Assembly (NCBI GenBank): GCA_035524955.1
Contig: DATLFG010000057.1
Span: forward strand, 15,719 to 79,718
DNA length: 64,000 bases
Direction of reading: 5' to 3'
Source of the DNA: CAMLFJ01 sp035524955
Lineage (GTDB): Bacteria; Methylomirabilota; Methylomirabilia; Rokubacteriales; CSP1-6
Below, in pieces: positions 16,825 to 25,371 of the stretch. Each line of letters opens with the position of its first letter. The stretch's first letter is position 1. The notes beneath the pieces were generated by a model, which had not been told where the DNA came from, did not search any database, and saw nothing but the letters and a program-made list of their open reading frames with translations. Both the position numbers and the translations under genes were made by a program.

Positions 16825-17711
16825 GTCATCCCCGTGTCGCGGCACGTCACGCACGCCGGATGAAAGAGGGGCGCCGGCCGGAACGACGCCTCGAGGCTCC
16901 CAGCGGAGAGGCGCGCGCCCTCGAGCCCGGCCAGGATCGGGCAGGCGTAGACGCCGCCCGCCGCCACCACGCGCGCGTCCGCGCATTGCAGCACGGAGCG
17001 GTCGAAGCCCTCGAGATCTTCCTCGGTGAGCGCCGCCGCCGCGCCCGCCGGCTGGCGGCCGAGGCCGAACACCGGCATGATCTTCACCCGCGGCCGCTCC
17101 ACGCCCTGCGCGTGCAGGAAGTCGCGGAAGCGTGCGTACATGCCGGATCCGGCCGGATGCTCGTCACGGGTGATCTCGGTGGCGGTCACGATCGGCAGCA
17201 GGCCCCGCTCGCGCAGCAGCCGGACCGCCTCCACCGCCTTCGCCCACGTGCCCGCGCCGCGGATCCGGTCGTTCTTCTCGCGATCCGTATCGTCGAGGCT
17301 CACGCGGAGCTCGAGCGAGTACGGCACCCGGGCGGCCAGCGCGGCGAGGGCGTCGGCCACCTCCGGCCCGATCAGCGTCCCGTTGGTCAGCACGGTGGTG
17401 GGCGCCGCGGTCAGCGCCGTCTCGAGCAGCGGCAGGATCTCGCCGTGCAGGAACGGCTCGCCGCCGGTGAAGTAGATCTCCTTGACGCCCGCCCGCTCGG
17501 CCTCCCGGATCGCGCGCTCGATGGTGGCGGCGTCCAGCGGCTTGAGCCAGGGTGACTTCGGGCCGCTCGCGTTGATGCAGTGGCGGCACTCGAGGTTGCA
17601 CCACGTGCCGGTGATCTGCACCCAGAGCGTGGACAGCCCCACGAACGGGGCGGCGGGGACCCGGCCCGCGGGCATCTCGGTCACGATGGGCGTCACGGTA
17701 CGCTTCAGCAT
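16809..17711 (-). CDS. Radical SAM protein with C-terminal auxiliary cysteines
   Basis: A 300-aa radical SAM enzyme. The cluster motif CNLECRHC places the 4Fe-4S ligands at C38, C42 and C45, and FTGGEPF (82-88) is the SAM-binding strand motif. The C-terminal part has CADARVVAAGGVYAC and CVTCRDTGMTC, the spacing expected of a twitch/SPASM-like auxiliary cluster. Such enzymes modify peptides, proteins or small carbohydrates. No precursor peptide gene is visible next to it. First gene of the operon; GGGAG precedes the ATG. Confidence 0.88.
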   Translation of the reverse strand: MLKRTVTPIVTEMPAGRVPAAPFVGLSTLWVQITGTWCNLECRHCINASGPKSPWLKPLDAATIERAIREAERAGVKEIYFTGGEPFLHGEILPLLETALTAAPTTVLTNGTLIGPEVADALAALAARVPYSLELRVSLDDTDREKNDRIRGAGTWAKAVEAVRLLRERGLLPIVTATEITRDEHPAGSGMYARFRDFLHAQGVERPRVKIMPVFGLGRQPAGAAAALTEEDLEGFDRSVLQCADARVVAAGGVYACPILAGLEGARLSAGSLEASFRPAPLFHPACVTCRDTGMTCRNS

Positions 17712-17749
17712 GCTCCCGTCCCGACGCGGATTGTCACAGCCGCGTCAAA

Positions 17750-18679
17750 TCAGACGAAGACGCCTTCGGGCAGGAAGGCGGAGACGATCCAGTTGGGCGC
17801 GTCCACGATCTCGCTGATCTTGAGATCCACCGTCACGCTGCACAGGATGTAGGCCTGCTCGCGTGAGAGGCCCCGCTCCCTCACCAGGTGGTCGATCATG
17901 TAGCGCACCGCCTGCTGCGTGGCCGCGAAGAGATCCGGCCCGTGCGCGGTGGTGGCGAACCACGAGCCCGCCGGCGCCGCCGCGGAGGGCGCGCGCGTGG
18001 TGCGCAGCTGCGGCTCGGCGAGCCCGCGCCCGGGCTGGAGCCCGAAGCGCGCGGTGACCTGGCCGCCCATCTCCACCGCGGTGACGCAGACCTCCCCGTC
18101 GCCCTGGATCGCGTGGGTATCGCCCACGCTGAACAGCGCGCCGTCAACCCATACCGGGAGATAGAGGGTGGAGCCGGCGGTGAGCTGCTTGACGTCCATG
18201 TTGCCGCCGTTCTTGCGGGGCGGCATCGTGCTGTGCCCGCCGGGCAGGTCGAGCGCCGTCCCCATCACCCCCGGAAACGGATCGATGGGCACCGCGATCC
18301 GGTCGCCCGCGCGGGCGAAGCGGCCGTCGGCGAGGTCCCAGATCTGCAGGTACGGCTTGGGAAAGTCCGCCTCGGGCAGGAGCCCGCGGCCGGGGCGGAT
18401 CGAGGTCCAGCCGAAGTCGGCCGGCTTCACCTCGAGGAGCTCGACCACCAGCACGTCCCCGGGCCGGGCGCCCCGGACCCGGATCGGCCCGGTGAGCGCG
18501 TGGCCCCGGAAGGGACCGCGCGCGATCACGTCCTCGTGGGTGGAGCGGCGGCTGTAGTAGCGGTCGGCCGCGTCCCGGCAGTCGATCACGACGGTGTCCC
18601 CCGGCTCGATCTCGAGCCGCGGGGGCAGCGCGTTGTTCCACTCGTAGTGCGCCTGCGAGTCGTCGACGTGATGGTCCAT
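17750..18679 (-). CDS. Acetamidase/formamidase family protein
   Basis: A 309-aa FmdA/AmdA-type amidohydrolase. Family segments are PGDTVVIDCRDA, the central GDTHAIQGDGEVCVTAVE (metal-binding loop) and the late LCSVTVDLKISEIVDAPNW. It hydrolyses short-chain amides to ammonia and the acid. Cytosolic. It is divergent from tenA with only 60 bp between start codons, which suggests coordinated control. ATG 18679 matches the family N-terminus. Confidence 0.9.
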   Translation of the reverse strand: MDHHVDDSQAHYEWNNALPPRLEIEPGDTVVIDCRDAADRYYSRRSTHEDVIARGPFRGHALTGPIRVRGARPGDVLVVELLEVKPADFGWTSIRPGRGLLPEADFPKPYLQIWDLADGRFARAGDRIAVPIDPFPGVMGTALDLPGGHSTMPPRKNGGNMDVKQLTAGSTLYLPVWVDGALFSVGDTHAIQGDGEVCVTAVEMGGQVTARFGLQPGRGLAEPQLRTTRAPSAAAPAGSWFATTAHGPDLFAATQQAVRYMIDHLVRERGLSREQAYILCSVTVDLKISEIVDAPNWIVSAFLPEGVFV

Positions 18680-18739
18680 CGCGTCGTGGAGTATACACGG
18701 GCCGACCCGGGGGCGGCGGGCGCGTAGTATGCTCTCGGC

Positions 18740-19402
18740 GTGCCGTTCACGACGACGCTCTGGCGGGCCATCGAGCCGATCTACGCGACGATCCTCGCGC
18801 ACCCGTTCCTGCGCGGACTCACCGACGGCTCGCTCCCGCGCGAGGCCTTCCGCTTCTACGCGGTGCAGGACGCGCTCTACCTGCGCGACTTCGCCCGCGC
18901 GCTGGCGCTGGCCGCCGCGCGCGCCCCGCGCGAGGACTGGATCATCATGTTCAACGAGCATGCCGCCGGCGCGCTCAAGGTGGAGAGGACGCTGCACGAG
19001 TCCTTCTTCAAGGACTTCGGCCTCTCGCCGGAGGCGGTCTCGGCCACGCCGCTCGCGCCCACGAACCTTGCCTACACCTCGTACCTGCTGGCGACTTCGC
19101 ACGCCGGGCCCTTCCACGAGGCGGTGGCCGCGCTCCTGCCCTGCTACTGGATCTACTGGGAGGTGGGCAAGAATCTCGAGCGGGCGGGCTCGCTCGACCC
19201 GCTCTACGCGCGCTGGATCGGCACCTACGCCTCCGAGGAGTTCGGCGCGGTGGTGCGCGACGTGCTCGCCTGCACCGACGCGCTGGCCGAGGGCCTGCGC
19301 GACCACGAGCGCGAGACCATGCGGCGCCACTTCGTCACCACCAGCCGCTACGAGTGGATGTTCTGGGACATGGGCTGGCGCCAGGAGACCTGGCCGGTCT
19401 AG
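18740..19402 (+). CDS. tenA: TenA-family thiaminase II / aminopyrimidine aminohydrolase
   Basis: A 220-aa helical TenA protein. The catalytic residues fall at the canonical numbers: D44, C135 (LLPCYWIYWE) and E205. TenA-C enzymes convert aminomethyl-aminopyrimidine, a thiamine breakdown product, to HMP for thiamine salvage. GTG start at 18740. No TPP riboswitch is recognisable in the short upstream gap. It overlaps the PepSY gene tail to tail by 4 nt. Confidence 0.92.
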   Translation: MPFTTTLWRAIEPIYATILAHPFLRGLTDGSLPREAFRFYAVQDALYLRDFARALALAAARAPREDWIIMFNEHAAGALKVERTLHESFFKDFGLSPEAVSATPLAPTNLAYTSYLLATSHAGPFHEAVAALLPCYWIYWEVGKNLERAGSLDPLYARWIGTYASEEFGAVVRDVLACTDALAEGLRDHERETMRRHFVTTSRYEWMFWDMGWRQETWPV

Positions 19403-20358
19403 CCCCCCTCCTCTCCCTCTCCCCTCCGGGGAGAGGGTAGGGTGAGGGGGCCGGTCGATCTCTCCGGCGGCCGCCCGAGCCACATCCCGAATCCGGTGAT
19501 CGCCAGCGCCACGGGCGTCAGGCCGGCGGCCACGTAGAGCCACCGCGACGCGAGGCCCCCGAAGCGCCCCTCGTGAAGCGCCGCCGCCAGCGTCCACCAT
19601 CGCTCACCGGGCCGGCGCGGATCGCGGACGATGGTGACCGCGCCACTCACGCGATCGAGGTGCGCCACGCTCCCGTCGCGCGCCCGCACCTCCACCCCGC
19701 CCGAGACCGCCGGCCCCGCCCCGGCCGACACGGCCAGCAGCGCGCCGGTGAACGCCACCGGCACGTGGAAGGCGAGCGAGGCGACGCCGACCACCTTGTG
19801 CAGGTCGTAGCCCAGCCCGCGCCATCCGCGACCGCGGCGGACCGTGAAGCCGCGCGGCAGCCGCCGCGTGAACGGCCACCAGAGGAAGAACCCGGTGGCG
19901 CCCTGCAGCACGAGCAGCAGCCCGAGCGCGCCGACCACCAGGCGCCCGCGCCCGCCCAGGTACAGCTCGGTATGAAGCGCGTGCAAGGCGTGGAGCGGCG
20001 AGCGCTCGAGCCAGCGGGAGCCGAGCGCGCGCGCCGAGCCCGGATCCAGGAGCACCTCGACGATCTCGCCCCCCGGCCGCTCGAGCCGCAGCCGCGCGGG
20101 GTGGCCCTCGCGCTCGGGCAGGCTCAGGCGCACCGGCAGCAGGCCCGGATGCGCCGCCTGCCCCGCGGCCAGCAGCGCCGGGAGCGGCGCGCGGCCGCGG
20201 CCCGGCGTCACCCGCACCGGCCCGCCGAACACCGCCTCGTCCAGCTCGGGCCGGAAGACCAGGACGGCGCCGCTCACGCTCACGAGCAGCAGCCCCGCGC
20301 CCGCCAGCAGGGCGACGCCCAGATGCAGCCGCAAGACGGTGGCGCGGCCTTTCCGCAT
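19399..20358 (-). CDS. PepSY-associated transmembrane protein
   Basis: Membrane protein of 319 aa in the PepSY/iron-regulated (FecR-reductase-like) group. N-terminal helix LHLGVALLAGAGLLLVSVSG, LHALHTELYLGG (His-rich), GATGFFLWWPFTRRLPRG, and a late helix before GFGMWLGRPP are typical. The last 18 or so residues (LTLPSPRRGEGEEGG) are not family sequence: they come from a dispersed hairpin repeat, so the original stop has been lost or replaced. Confidence 0.87.
   Translation of the reverse strand: MRKGRATVLRLHLGVALLAGAGLLLVSVSGAVLVFRPELDEAVFGGPVRVTPGRGRAPLPALLAAGQAAHPGLLPVRLSLPEREGHPARLRLERPGGEIVEVLLDPGSARALGSRWLERSPLHALHALHTELYLGGRGRLVVGALGLLLVLQGATGFFLWWPFTRRLPRGFTVRRGRGWRGLGYDLHKVVGVASLAFHVPVAFTGALLAVSAGAGPAVSGGVEVRARDGSVAHLDRVSGAVTIVRDPRRPGERWWTLAAALHEGRFGGLASRWLYVAAGLTPVALAITGFGMWLGRPPERSTGPLTLPSPRRGEGEEGG
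19415..19449. repeat. Hairpin repeat (family A, copy 5), inside PepSY 3' end
   Basis: Arms CCCTCTCCCC (19415-19424) and GGGGAGAGGG (19428-19437) flank TCC, followed by TAGGGTGAGGGG. It lies just beyond the tenA stop and is read as the C-terminus of the PepSY protein on the minus strand. It may also terminate tenA transcription. Confidence 0.9.
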
Positions 20359-20426
20359 GCAGTCCTATGCTATGCTACCGCCCGTTCCCACCCTTCGCTT
20401 CGCGGTTCGAGCCAGAGAGGCGCGAC

Positions 20427-21782
20427 ATGGCGCAGAGCCTTCCCGGTTACCTCGATGAGATCAAGCGCAGCAAGCCCGACGACCTGGTGGTCGTCTCCCG
20501 GGAGCTGGACCCGGCCTACGAGATCACCGCGCTGGTGGTGAAGCTCGAGCGCGAGGGGCGCCGGCGGCCCGTGCTGATCTGCGAGCGGGTGCGCGGCACC
20601 CGGTTCCCGGTGCTGACCAACCTGCACGCGAGCCGCTCGCGCCTGGCGCTCTCCATGGGCTCGGCGCCCGAGGACATGCTGGCCACCTATCTCCGCGCGA
20701 TGGACCGGCCCATTCCGCCTCGGGTGGTCGCGGGCGGCCCCGCCAAGGACGTGGTGCTCACCGGCGACCGCATCAACCTCCACGATCTCCCGCAGATCCT
20801 CCACCACGAGGGGGACGCGGGCCCCTATCTCACCGCCGCGATCTCCTTCGCGAAGGATCCGACGACCGAGACGTGGAACTGCGCCTACAACCGCCTGATG
20901 ATCCAGGGCCGCGACCGCACCTCGATCCACCTGACCGCGGGCAAGCACCTCTGGGAGTTCCAGCGCATCGCGGAGTCGCTCGGCCGGCCGCTGCCGGTGG
21001 CCTTCGCCATCGGGGTGCACCCGGCCATCGCGCTGGGCGCGCTCGCCATCGGCTCCATCGACGAGGACGAGCGCGCGATCATGGGCGCGCTCCTGCGCGA
21101 GCCGCTCGAGCTGGTGAAGTGCGAGACCTCCGAGGTGCTGGCGCCCGCGCAGGCCGAGATGATCATCGAGGCGGACATCCTGCCCGGCGCGCGGACCCCC
21201 GAGGGCCCGTTCGGCGAGTTCACCGGCTACAGCCTCGGCGAGCGCCCGCGCGAGGTGGTGCAGGTCAAGGCCATCACCCACCGCCGGGCCGCCTACTTCC
21301 AGGACATCACGGTGGCCCACCTCGATCACATGCTGCTCTCCACGATCCCGATGGAGGCCAACCTCTACCGCGCGGTCCGGGCCATGGTGCCCTCGGTGAA
21401 CGCGGTGCGCGTGCCCGCGCCCTTCACCTGCTACGTCTCCATCGAGCAGCGGCTGATCGGCCAGGCCCGGAACGCGATCCTAGCCGTGCTGGGCGCCGAC
21501 CTCTACATGAAGCGCGTGGTGGTGGTGGACGAGGACGTGAACATCTTCGACGACCGCCAGGTCACCTGGGCCATCGCCACCCGCTGCCAGCCCGACCGCG
21601 ACATCACGATCATCTCCAACGCGCGCGGCTCGGACCTCGACCCCTCATCCCGCGAGGACGGCTACTCCGGGAAGTGGGGCGTGGACGCCACCGCCAAGCC
21701 TTCGCTCGCCGGCTACACGCCGCGGCACCGGGTGCCGCCCGCGGTGTGGAAGCGTCTCGACCTGAAGGACTACGTGGAGTAG
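20427..21782 (+). CDS. UbiD family (de)carboxylase
   Basis: A 451-aa prenylated-FMN-dependent decarboxylase. The catalytic EGPFGEFTGY motif supplies E259 and E264 with the spacing of the Fdc1/UbiD Glu pair, and NCAYNRLMIQ near 151-160 is the metal/phosphate-binding segment. UbiD enzymes decarboxylate or carboxylate aromatic and unsaturated acids. The partner flavin prenyltransferase UbiX is not in this window. AGAGAGG precedes ATG 20427, and a TATGCTATGCTA stretch about 50 bp upstream could hold the promoter. First gene of a three-gene cluster with a methyltransferase fusion and an acyl-CoA ligase. Confidence 0.9.
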   Translation: MAQSLPGYLDEIKRSKPDDLVVVSRELDPAYEITALVVKLEREGRRRPVLICERVRGTRFPVLTNLHASRSRLALSMGSAPEDMLATYLRAMDRPIPPRVVAGGPAKDVVLTGDRINLHDLPQILHHEGDAGPYLTAAISFAKDPTTETWNCAYNRLMIQGRDRTSIHLTAGKHLWEFQRIAESLGRPLPVAFAIGVHPAIALGALAIGSIDEDERAIMGALLREPLELVKCETSEVLAPAQAEMIIEADILPGARTPEGPFGEFTGYSLGERPREVVQVKAITHRRAAYFQDITVAHLDHMLLSTIPMEANLYRAVRAMVPSVNAVRVPAPFTCYVSIEQRLIGQARNAILAVLGADLYMKRVVVVDEDVNIFDDRQVTWAIATRCQPDRDITIISNARGSDLDPSSREDGYSGKWGVDATAKPSLAGYTPRHRVPPAVWKRLDLKDYVE

Positions 21783-21785
21783 GCC

Positions 21786-23834
21786 ATGACCACCGCGCAG
21801 CTCGTGGCCTCCGGAGCGCATCTGGTCGGCAGCGTGCCGCTGGCGAGCTCGGAGGCCGTCTTCCGCACCATCGCCTCCGAGATCGGGGACCGCGTGCGGC
21901 GCATCCCGGACGGCGAGACCGGGCCCCGATCCGACTGGATCGTCTGGCAGCTGCCGGTCTTCACCACCCCGCGCCATCTCGAGGTGGTGCCGCCCGGCCC
22001 GGACAGCTGGCGCCCGCTGCCCCGCGTGCGCCTGGCCGACGGCGCGCGGCCGGAGAGCGTGCGCTTCGGGGCCCTCGGGTACGCGGACGCGGCGCTGTCC
22101 TCCTATCGCGTCTTCGCGCGGCTCAAGCGTGACGGCCTGGTGCCGGTGGCCTGTCGCTTCCAGGTGTGCCTGCCCACCCCGCTCGCCCCCATCAGCGCGT
22201 TCGTGGTGCCCGAGCACCAGCGGGTGCTGGAGCCGGTCTACGAGGAGCAATTGCTGCACGAGCTGGGGCTCATCCTCCGGGAGCTGCCCCACGATCAGCT
22301 CGCCATCCAGTGGGACACCAACTTCGAGTTCGGGATGCTGGAGGGCGTGTTCCCGGTGTGGTTCGACGACGTCAAGGGCGGCATCCTGGAGCGGCTGCTG
22401 CGCCTCTCCCGCCACGTGCCGCCCGACGTCCAGCTCGGGTACCACTTCTGCTACGGCGACGTCCAGCACCGCCACTTCAAGGAGCCGGCCGATGCCTCGA
22501 AGCTGGTCGACGTGGCCAACGCGCTGGCCGCGAGCCTCGGCCGCCCGCTCAACTGGATTCACCTCCCCGTTCCGCGCGAGCGCCTCGACGAGGCGTACTA
22601 CGCCCCGATGCGGGAGCTGCGCCTGCGCTCCGAGACCGAGCTCTATCTCGGGCTGGTCCACCACACCGACGGTGTCGAGGGAACCCGCCGGCGCATGGAG
22701 CTCGCCCGTCGCTTCGTCTCCGGCTTCGGCGTCGCCACCGAGTGCGGCTGGGGCCGGCGGCCGCCCGATACCATCGCCGCGCTCCTGCGCATCCACGCCG
22801 CGGTCAGTGCCCCGATCGCGCCGGCCGGCGGGCCTCGGCGGCGGTTCGAGTGGCCCTCCGGCTTCGCCCGCGTGCCGGACCAGGACTGGACCCTGCAGCC
22901 GGTCGACACCTTCGGCCTGCGCTACGACACCGTCGAGAACCACGGCTGGTACCGCAACCTCGACCCCACCGTGGAGGATCTGGCCCGTCACCTGGAGGAC
23001 GGCGACCTGCTGATCGACTACTCGGGGGGGACCGGCATCCTGCTCGACCGGCTGAATCTGAGAATCTTCGACCGTCAGGTCGGCACGTTGATCGTCGACA
23101 GCTCGCCCAAGTTCCTCCGCGTCGCGCTCGACAAGTTCGGCGACGAGGAGCGCGTCGCGTTCCGGCTCCTGCGCTGGCTCAAGGACGACAAGCGGCTCGA
23201 GCTCCTCGAGGAGGTGATCGGGCCCGAGCTGCTGGCGCGGAAGGCCGACGCCATCGCGTCCACGAACGCGATCCATCTCTACCGGGACCTGCCGGAGACC
23301 CTGGCCTCCTGGGCTCGGGTGCTGCGGCCGGGTGGGCGCGTGTTCGTGCAGTCCGGGAACATCCGCAATCCTCAGGCCCGGCCCAGCGAGTGGATCCTGG
23401 ACGAGACCGTGTGGGCGATCCACGAGGTCGCGACCGGACTGGTGCGCAACGACCCGCGCTATGCGGCCTACCGCCCGCTACTCGACGACGAGCCGCGCAT
23501 GCGCGCGCACGTGGCCTATCGGGACCAGGTCTTCCTGCCCGTCCGCCCCCTGGACCACTATCTCCGCTGCCTGGAGGAGGCCGGCTTCACCGTCGAGGCG
23601 GTCACGGCCCGCTCCATCGAGGCCCAGGTCGGGCACTGGTTCGAGTTCCTGAGCGCCTACCACGAAGCCGTGCTGGGCTGGCTGGGGACCTCCGTCAAGG
23701 TCGATGGCAAGGCGCCCAGCAGCGAAGCGGTGACCGACCGGCTGGCCCTCATCCGCCACGCGATGGACACGCTGTTCGGAGGGCGCGAAGCGTTCCGCTG
23801 CTGCTGGACCTACATCAACTGCGTCCGGCCGTAG
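21786..23834 (+). CDS. MetE-like barrel fused to SAM-dependent methyltransferase
   Basis: A 682-aa two-domain protein starting 3 nt after the UbiD gene. Residues about 10-340 form a UROD/MetE-like TIM barrel: GSVPLASSE and RIPDGETG at the start, HFCYGD (H220, C222) and ATECGWGRR (C320). These match the HxC ... C zinc site of cobalamin-independent methionine synthase. Residues about 370-682 are a class I methyltransferase with LIDYSGGTGILLDRL (409-423) and LRPGGRVFVQSGN. Methyl-transfer chemistry on a thiol or ring substrate is inferred. I do not know a characterised protein with this pairing. Confidence 0.75.
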   Translation: MTTAQLVASGAHLVGSVPLASSEAVFRTIASEIGDRVRRIPDGETGPRSDWIVWQLPVFTTPRHLEVVPPGPDSWRPLPRVRLADGARPESVRFGALGYADAALSSYRVFARLKRDGLVPVACRFQVCLPTPLAPISAFVVPEHQRVLEPVYEEQLLHELGLILRELPHDQLAIQWDTNFEFGMLEGVFPVWFDDVKGGILERLLRLSRHVPPDVQLGYHFCYGDVQHRHFKEPADASKLVDVANALAASLGRPLNWIHLPVPRERLDEAYYAPMRELRLRSETELYLGLVHHTDGVEGTRRRMELARRFVSGFGVATECGWGRRPPDTIAALLRIHAAVSAPIAPAGGPRRRFEWPSGFARVPDQDWTLQPVDTFGLRYDTVENHGWYRNLDPTVEDLARHLEDGDLLIDYSGGTGILLDRLNLRIFDRQVGTLIVDSSPKFLRVALDKFGDEERVAFRLLRWLKDDKRLELLEEVIGPELLARKADAIASTNAIHLYRDLPETLASWARVLRPGGRVFVQSGNIRNPQARPSEWILDETVWAIHEVATGLVRNDPRYAAYRPLLDDEPRMRAHVAYRDQVFLPVRPLDHYLRCLEEAGFTVEAVTARSIEAQVGHWFEFLSAYHEAVLGWLGTSVKVDGKAPSSEAVTDRLALIRHAMDTLFGGREAFRCCWTYINCVRP

Positions 23835-23851
23835 GGCCCACGCCGGCCACC

Positions 23852-25231
23852 GTGACATCGGGTCTCCCCGGGAACGTCGCCGGGCTGCTCGCCGCCGCCG
23901 CGCGCCGGCGGCCCGAGCACCCCGCGCTGATCTGGGACGACGGCGCGCTCAGCTGGCGAGAGCTCGAGGCGCGCGCGGCCGGGATGGCGCGGCGGCTCGC
24001 GCGCCAGGGCGTCGGCGCGGGCGACGTGGTCGCCCTGCTCCTGCCCAACACGTGGGGGTTGGCCGCCGCGCTCTGGGGCGGCCTCGCGCTCGGGGCCACG
24101 GTGGCGCCGCTCAATCCACTGCTGGCCGCCGACGAGCGCGAGCGGATCCTCGGCCATCTGGGCCCGAAGGCGGTGCTCGACTCGACGCCCGCCGAGGAGG
24201 GCGCCGCGACGATGACGATCGCGGATGCCGTCGCGCCGGGCATCATCCTCTATACGTCGGGCAGCACCGGCCGGCCCAAGGGCGCGGTGCTCTCGCACGC
24301 CGCGCTGGCGGCCGCCAACGAGTCCTGGGCCGACCCGGTCATGGGGCTCGCCCCGACCGACCGGGTGCTGGCCGCGCTGCCCCTCGCCCACTCGTTCGGC
24401 CTCAACGGCGCGCTGCTGGCCCCGCTCCTCGCCGGCGTCACCGTGGTGCTCCAGGAGCGCTTCGTGCCCGAGGGGACGCTCCGGGCGATCGCGCGCCATC
24501 GCGTCACCGTGTTCCCCGGCGTGGCCACGATGTTCGCGCGCATCCTCGAGTCGCCCGCGCTGCCGGGTGCGGACGTCTCGAGCCTGCGCCTCGCGGTGTC
24601 GGGCGCGGCGCCCTGCCCGTGGCCCCTGGCCAGCGAGTGGCGGCGGCGCACCGGCGTGCGCATCGTGCGCGGCTACGGGATGACCGAGCTGTTCCGTCCC
24701 ATCTCCTACCGGGCCGCGGAGCCCAACGATCTGCCGGAGTCCGTCGGCCGGGCGGTGCCCGGGGTCGAGCTGCGCCTGGTGGACGACGAGCTGTGGATCC
24801 GCACGCCCGCGGCGATGGACGGCTACCTGCGCGCGCCGGAGGAGACCGCCGCGGTACTCGACGACGGCTGGTTCAAGACCGGCGACCTCGCGACGATCTC
24901 GCCCGACGGCTTCGTGAGCATCGTGGGCCGCAAGCGCGAGCTGATCCTGCGCGGAGGCTACTCGGTGGTGCCCGCCGAGGTGGAGGCGACGCTGCTGGGC
25001 CATCCCGCGGTGGCCGAGGCGGCGGTGATCGGAGCCGCCCACTCCGAGCTGGGGGAGGAAGTGGTCGCCTTCGTCACGCTGCGGCCGGCCGCGCTCGCGC
25101 CGCCGGAGGAGCTGATCGCGTTCTGTCGCGAGCGGCTGGCCGGCTACAAGTATCCGCGACGGATCACGATCGTGGGGGAGCTGCCGAAGAGCGCGACCGG
25201 GAAGATCTTGAAGGCGAAGCTGCGGGGCTGA
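23852..25231 (+). CDS. AMP-dependent acyl-CoA synthetase/ligase
   Basis: ANL superfamily enzyme of about 459 aa that activates a carboxylic acid as acyl-AMP and then acyl-CoA. Core motifs: YTSGSTGRPKGAVLSH, GYGMTE, DGWFKTGDL, GRKRELILRGGYSVVPAEVE and PKSATGKILKAKL with the catalytic lysine. It is shorter than usual (about 500+) in the region before the P-loop. GTG 23852 lies 17 nt after the fusion gene; the frame is open much further upstream but that part is antisense-like shadow. Likely acts on the acid handled by the UbiD enzyme. Confidence 0.88.
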   Translation: MTSGLPGNVAGLLAAAARRRPEHPALIWDDGALSWRELEARAAGMARRLARQGVGAGDVVALLLPNTWGLAAALWGGLALGATVAPLNPLLAADERERILGHLGPKAVLDSTPAEEGAATMTIADAVAPGIILYTSGSTGRPKGAVLSHAALAAANESWADPVMGLAPTDRVLAALPLAHSFGLNGALLAPLLAGVTVVLQERFVPEGTLRAIARHRVTVFPGVATMFARILESPALPGADVSSLRLAVSGAAPCPWPLASEWRRRTGVRIVRGYGMTELFRPISYRAAEPNDLPESVGRAVPGVELRLVDDELWIRTPAAMDGYLRAPEETAAVLDDGWFKTGDLATISPDGFVSIVGRKRELILRGGYSVVPAEVEATLLGHPAVAEAAVIGAAHSELGEEVVAFVTLRPAALAPPEELIAFCRERLAGYKYPRRITIVGELPKSATGKILKAKLRG

Positions 25232-25371
25232 TCGGGGAGAGGGAGAACGGGGAGGCGGGCGGCGCGAGGGTGCTCCCCCCGCGCCGCTCGCCCCTATGTG
25301 AACGCGCGCTCTTCCGCGCGGCTGGACGTGGCCTACGAGAAACTCTCTTCCCTAGATCCGCGTCTGGGTGG

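Noticed and set aside
18680..18739. TPP riboswitch before tenA
   Set aside because: The gap is only 60 bp and has no recognisable THI-box helices.
22166..23851. Long in-frame extension upstream of the acyl-CoA ligase (total 1021 codons)
   Set aside because: It overlaps the fusion gene in another frame; the ligase family N-terminus begins after GTG 23852.
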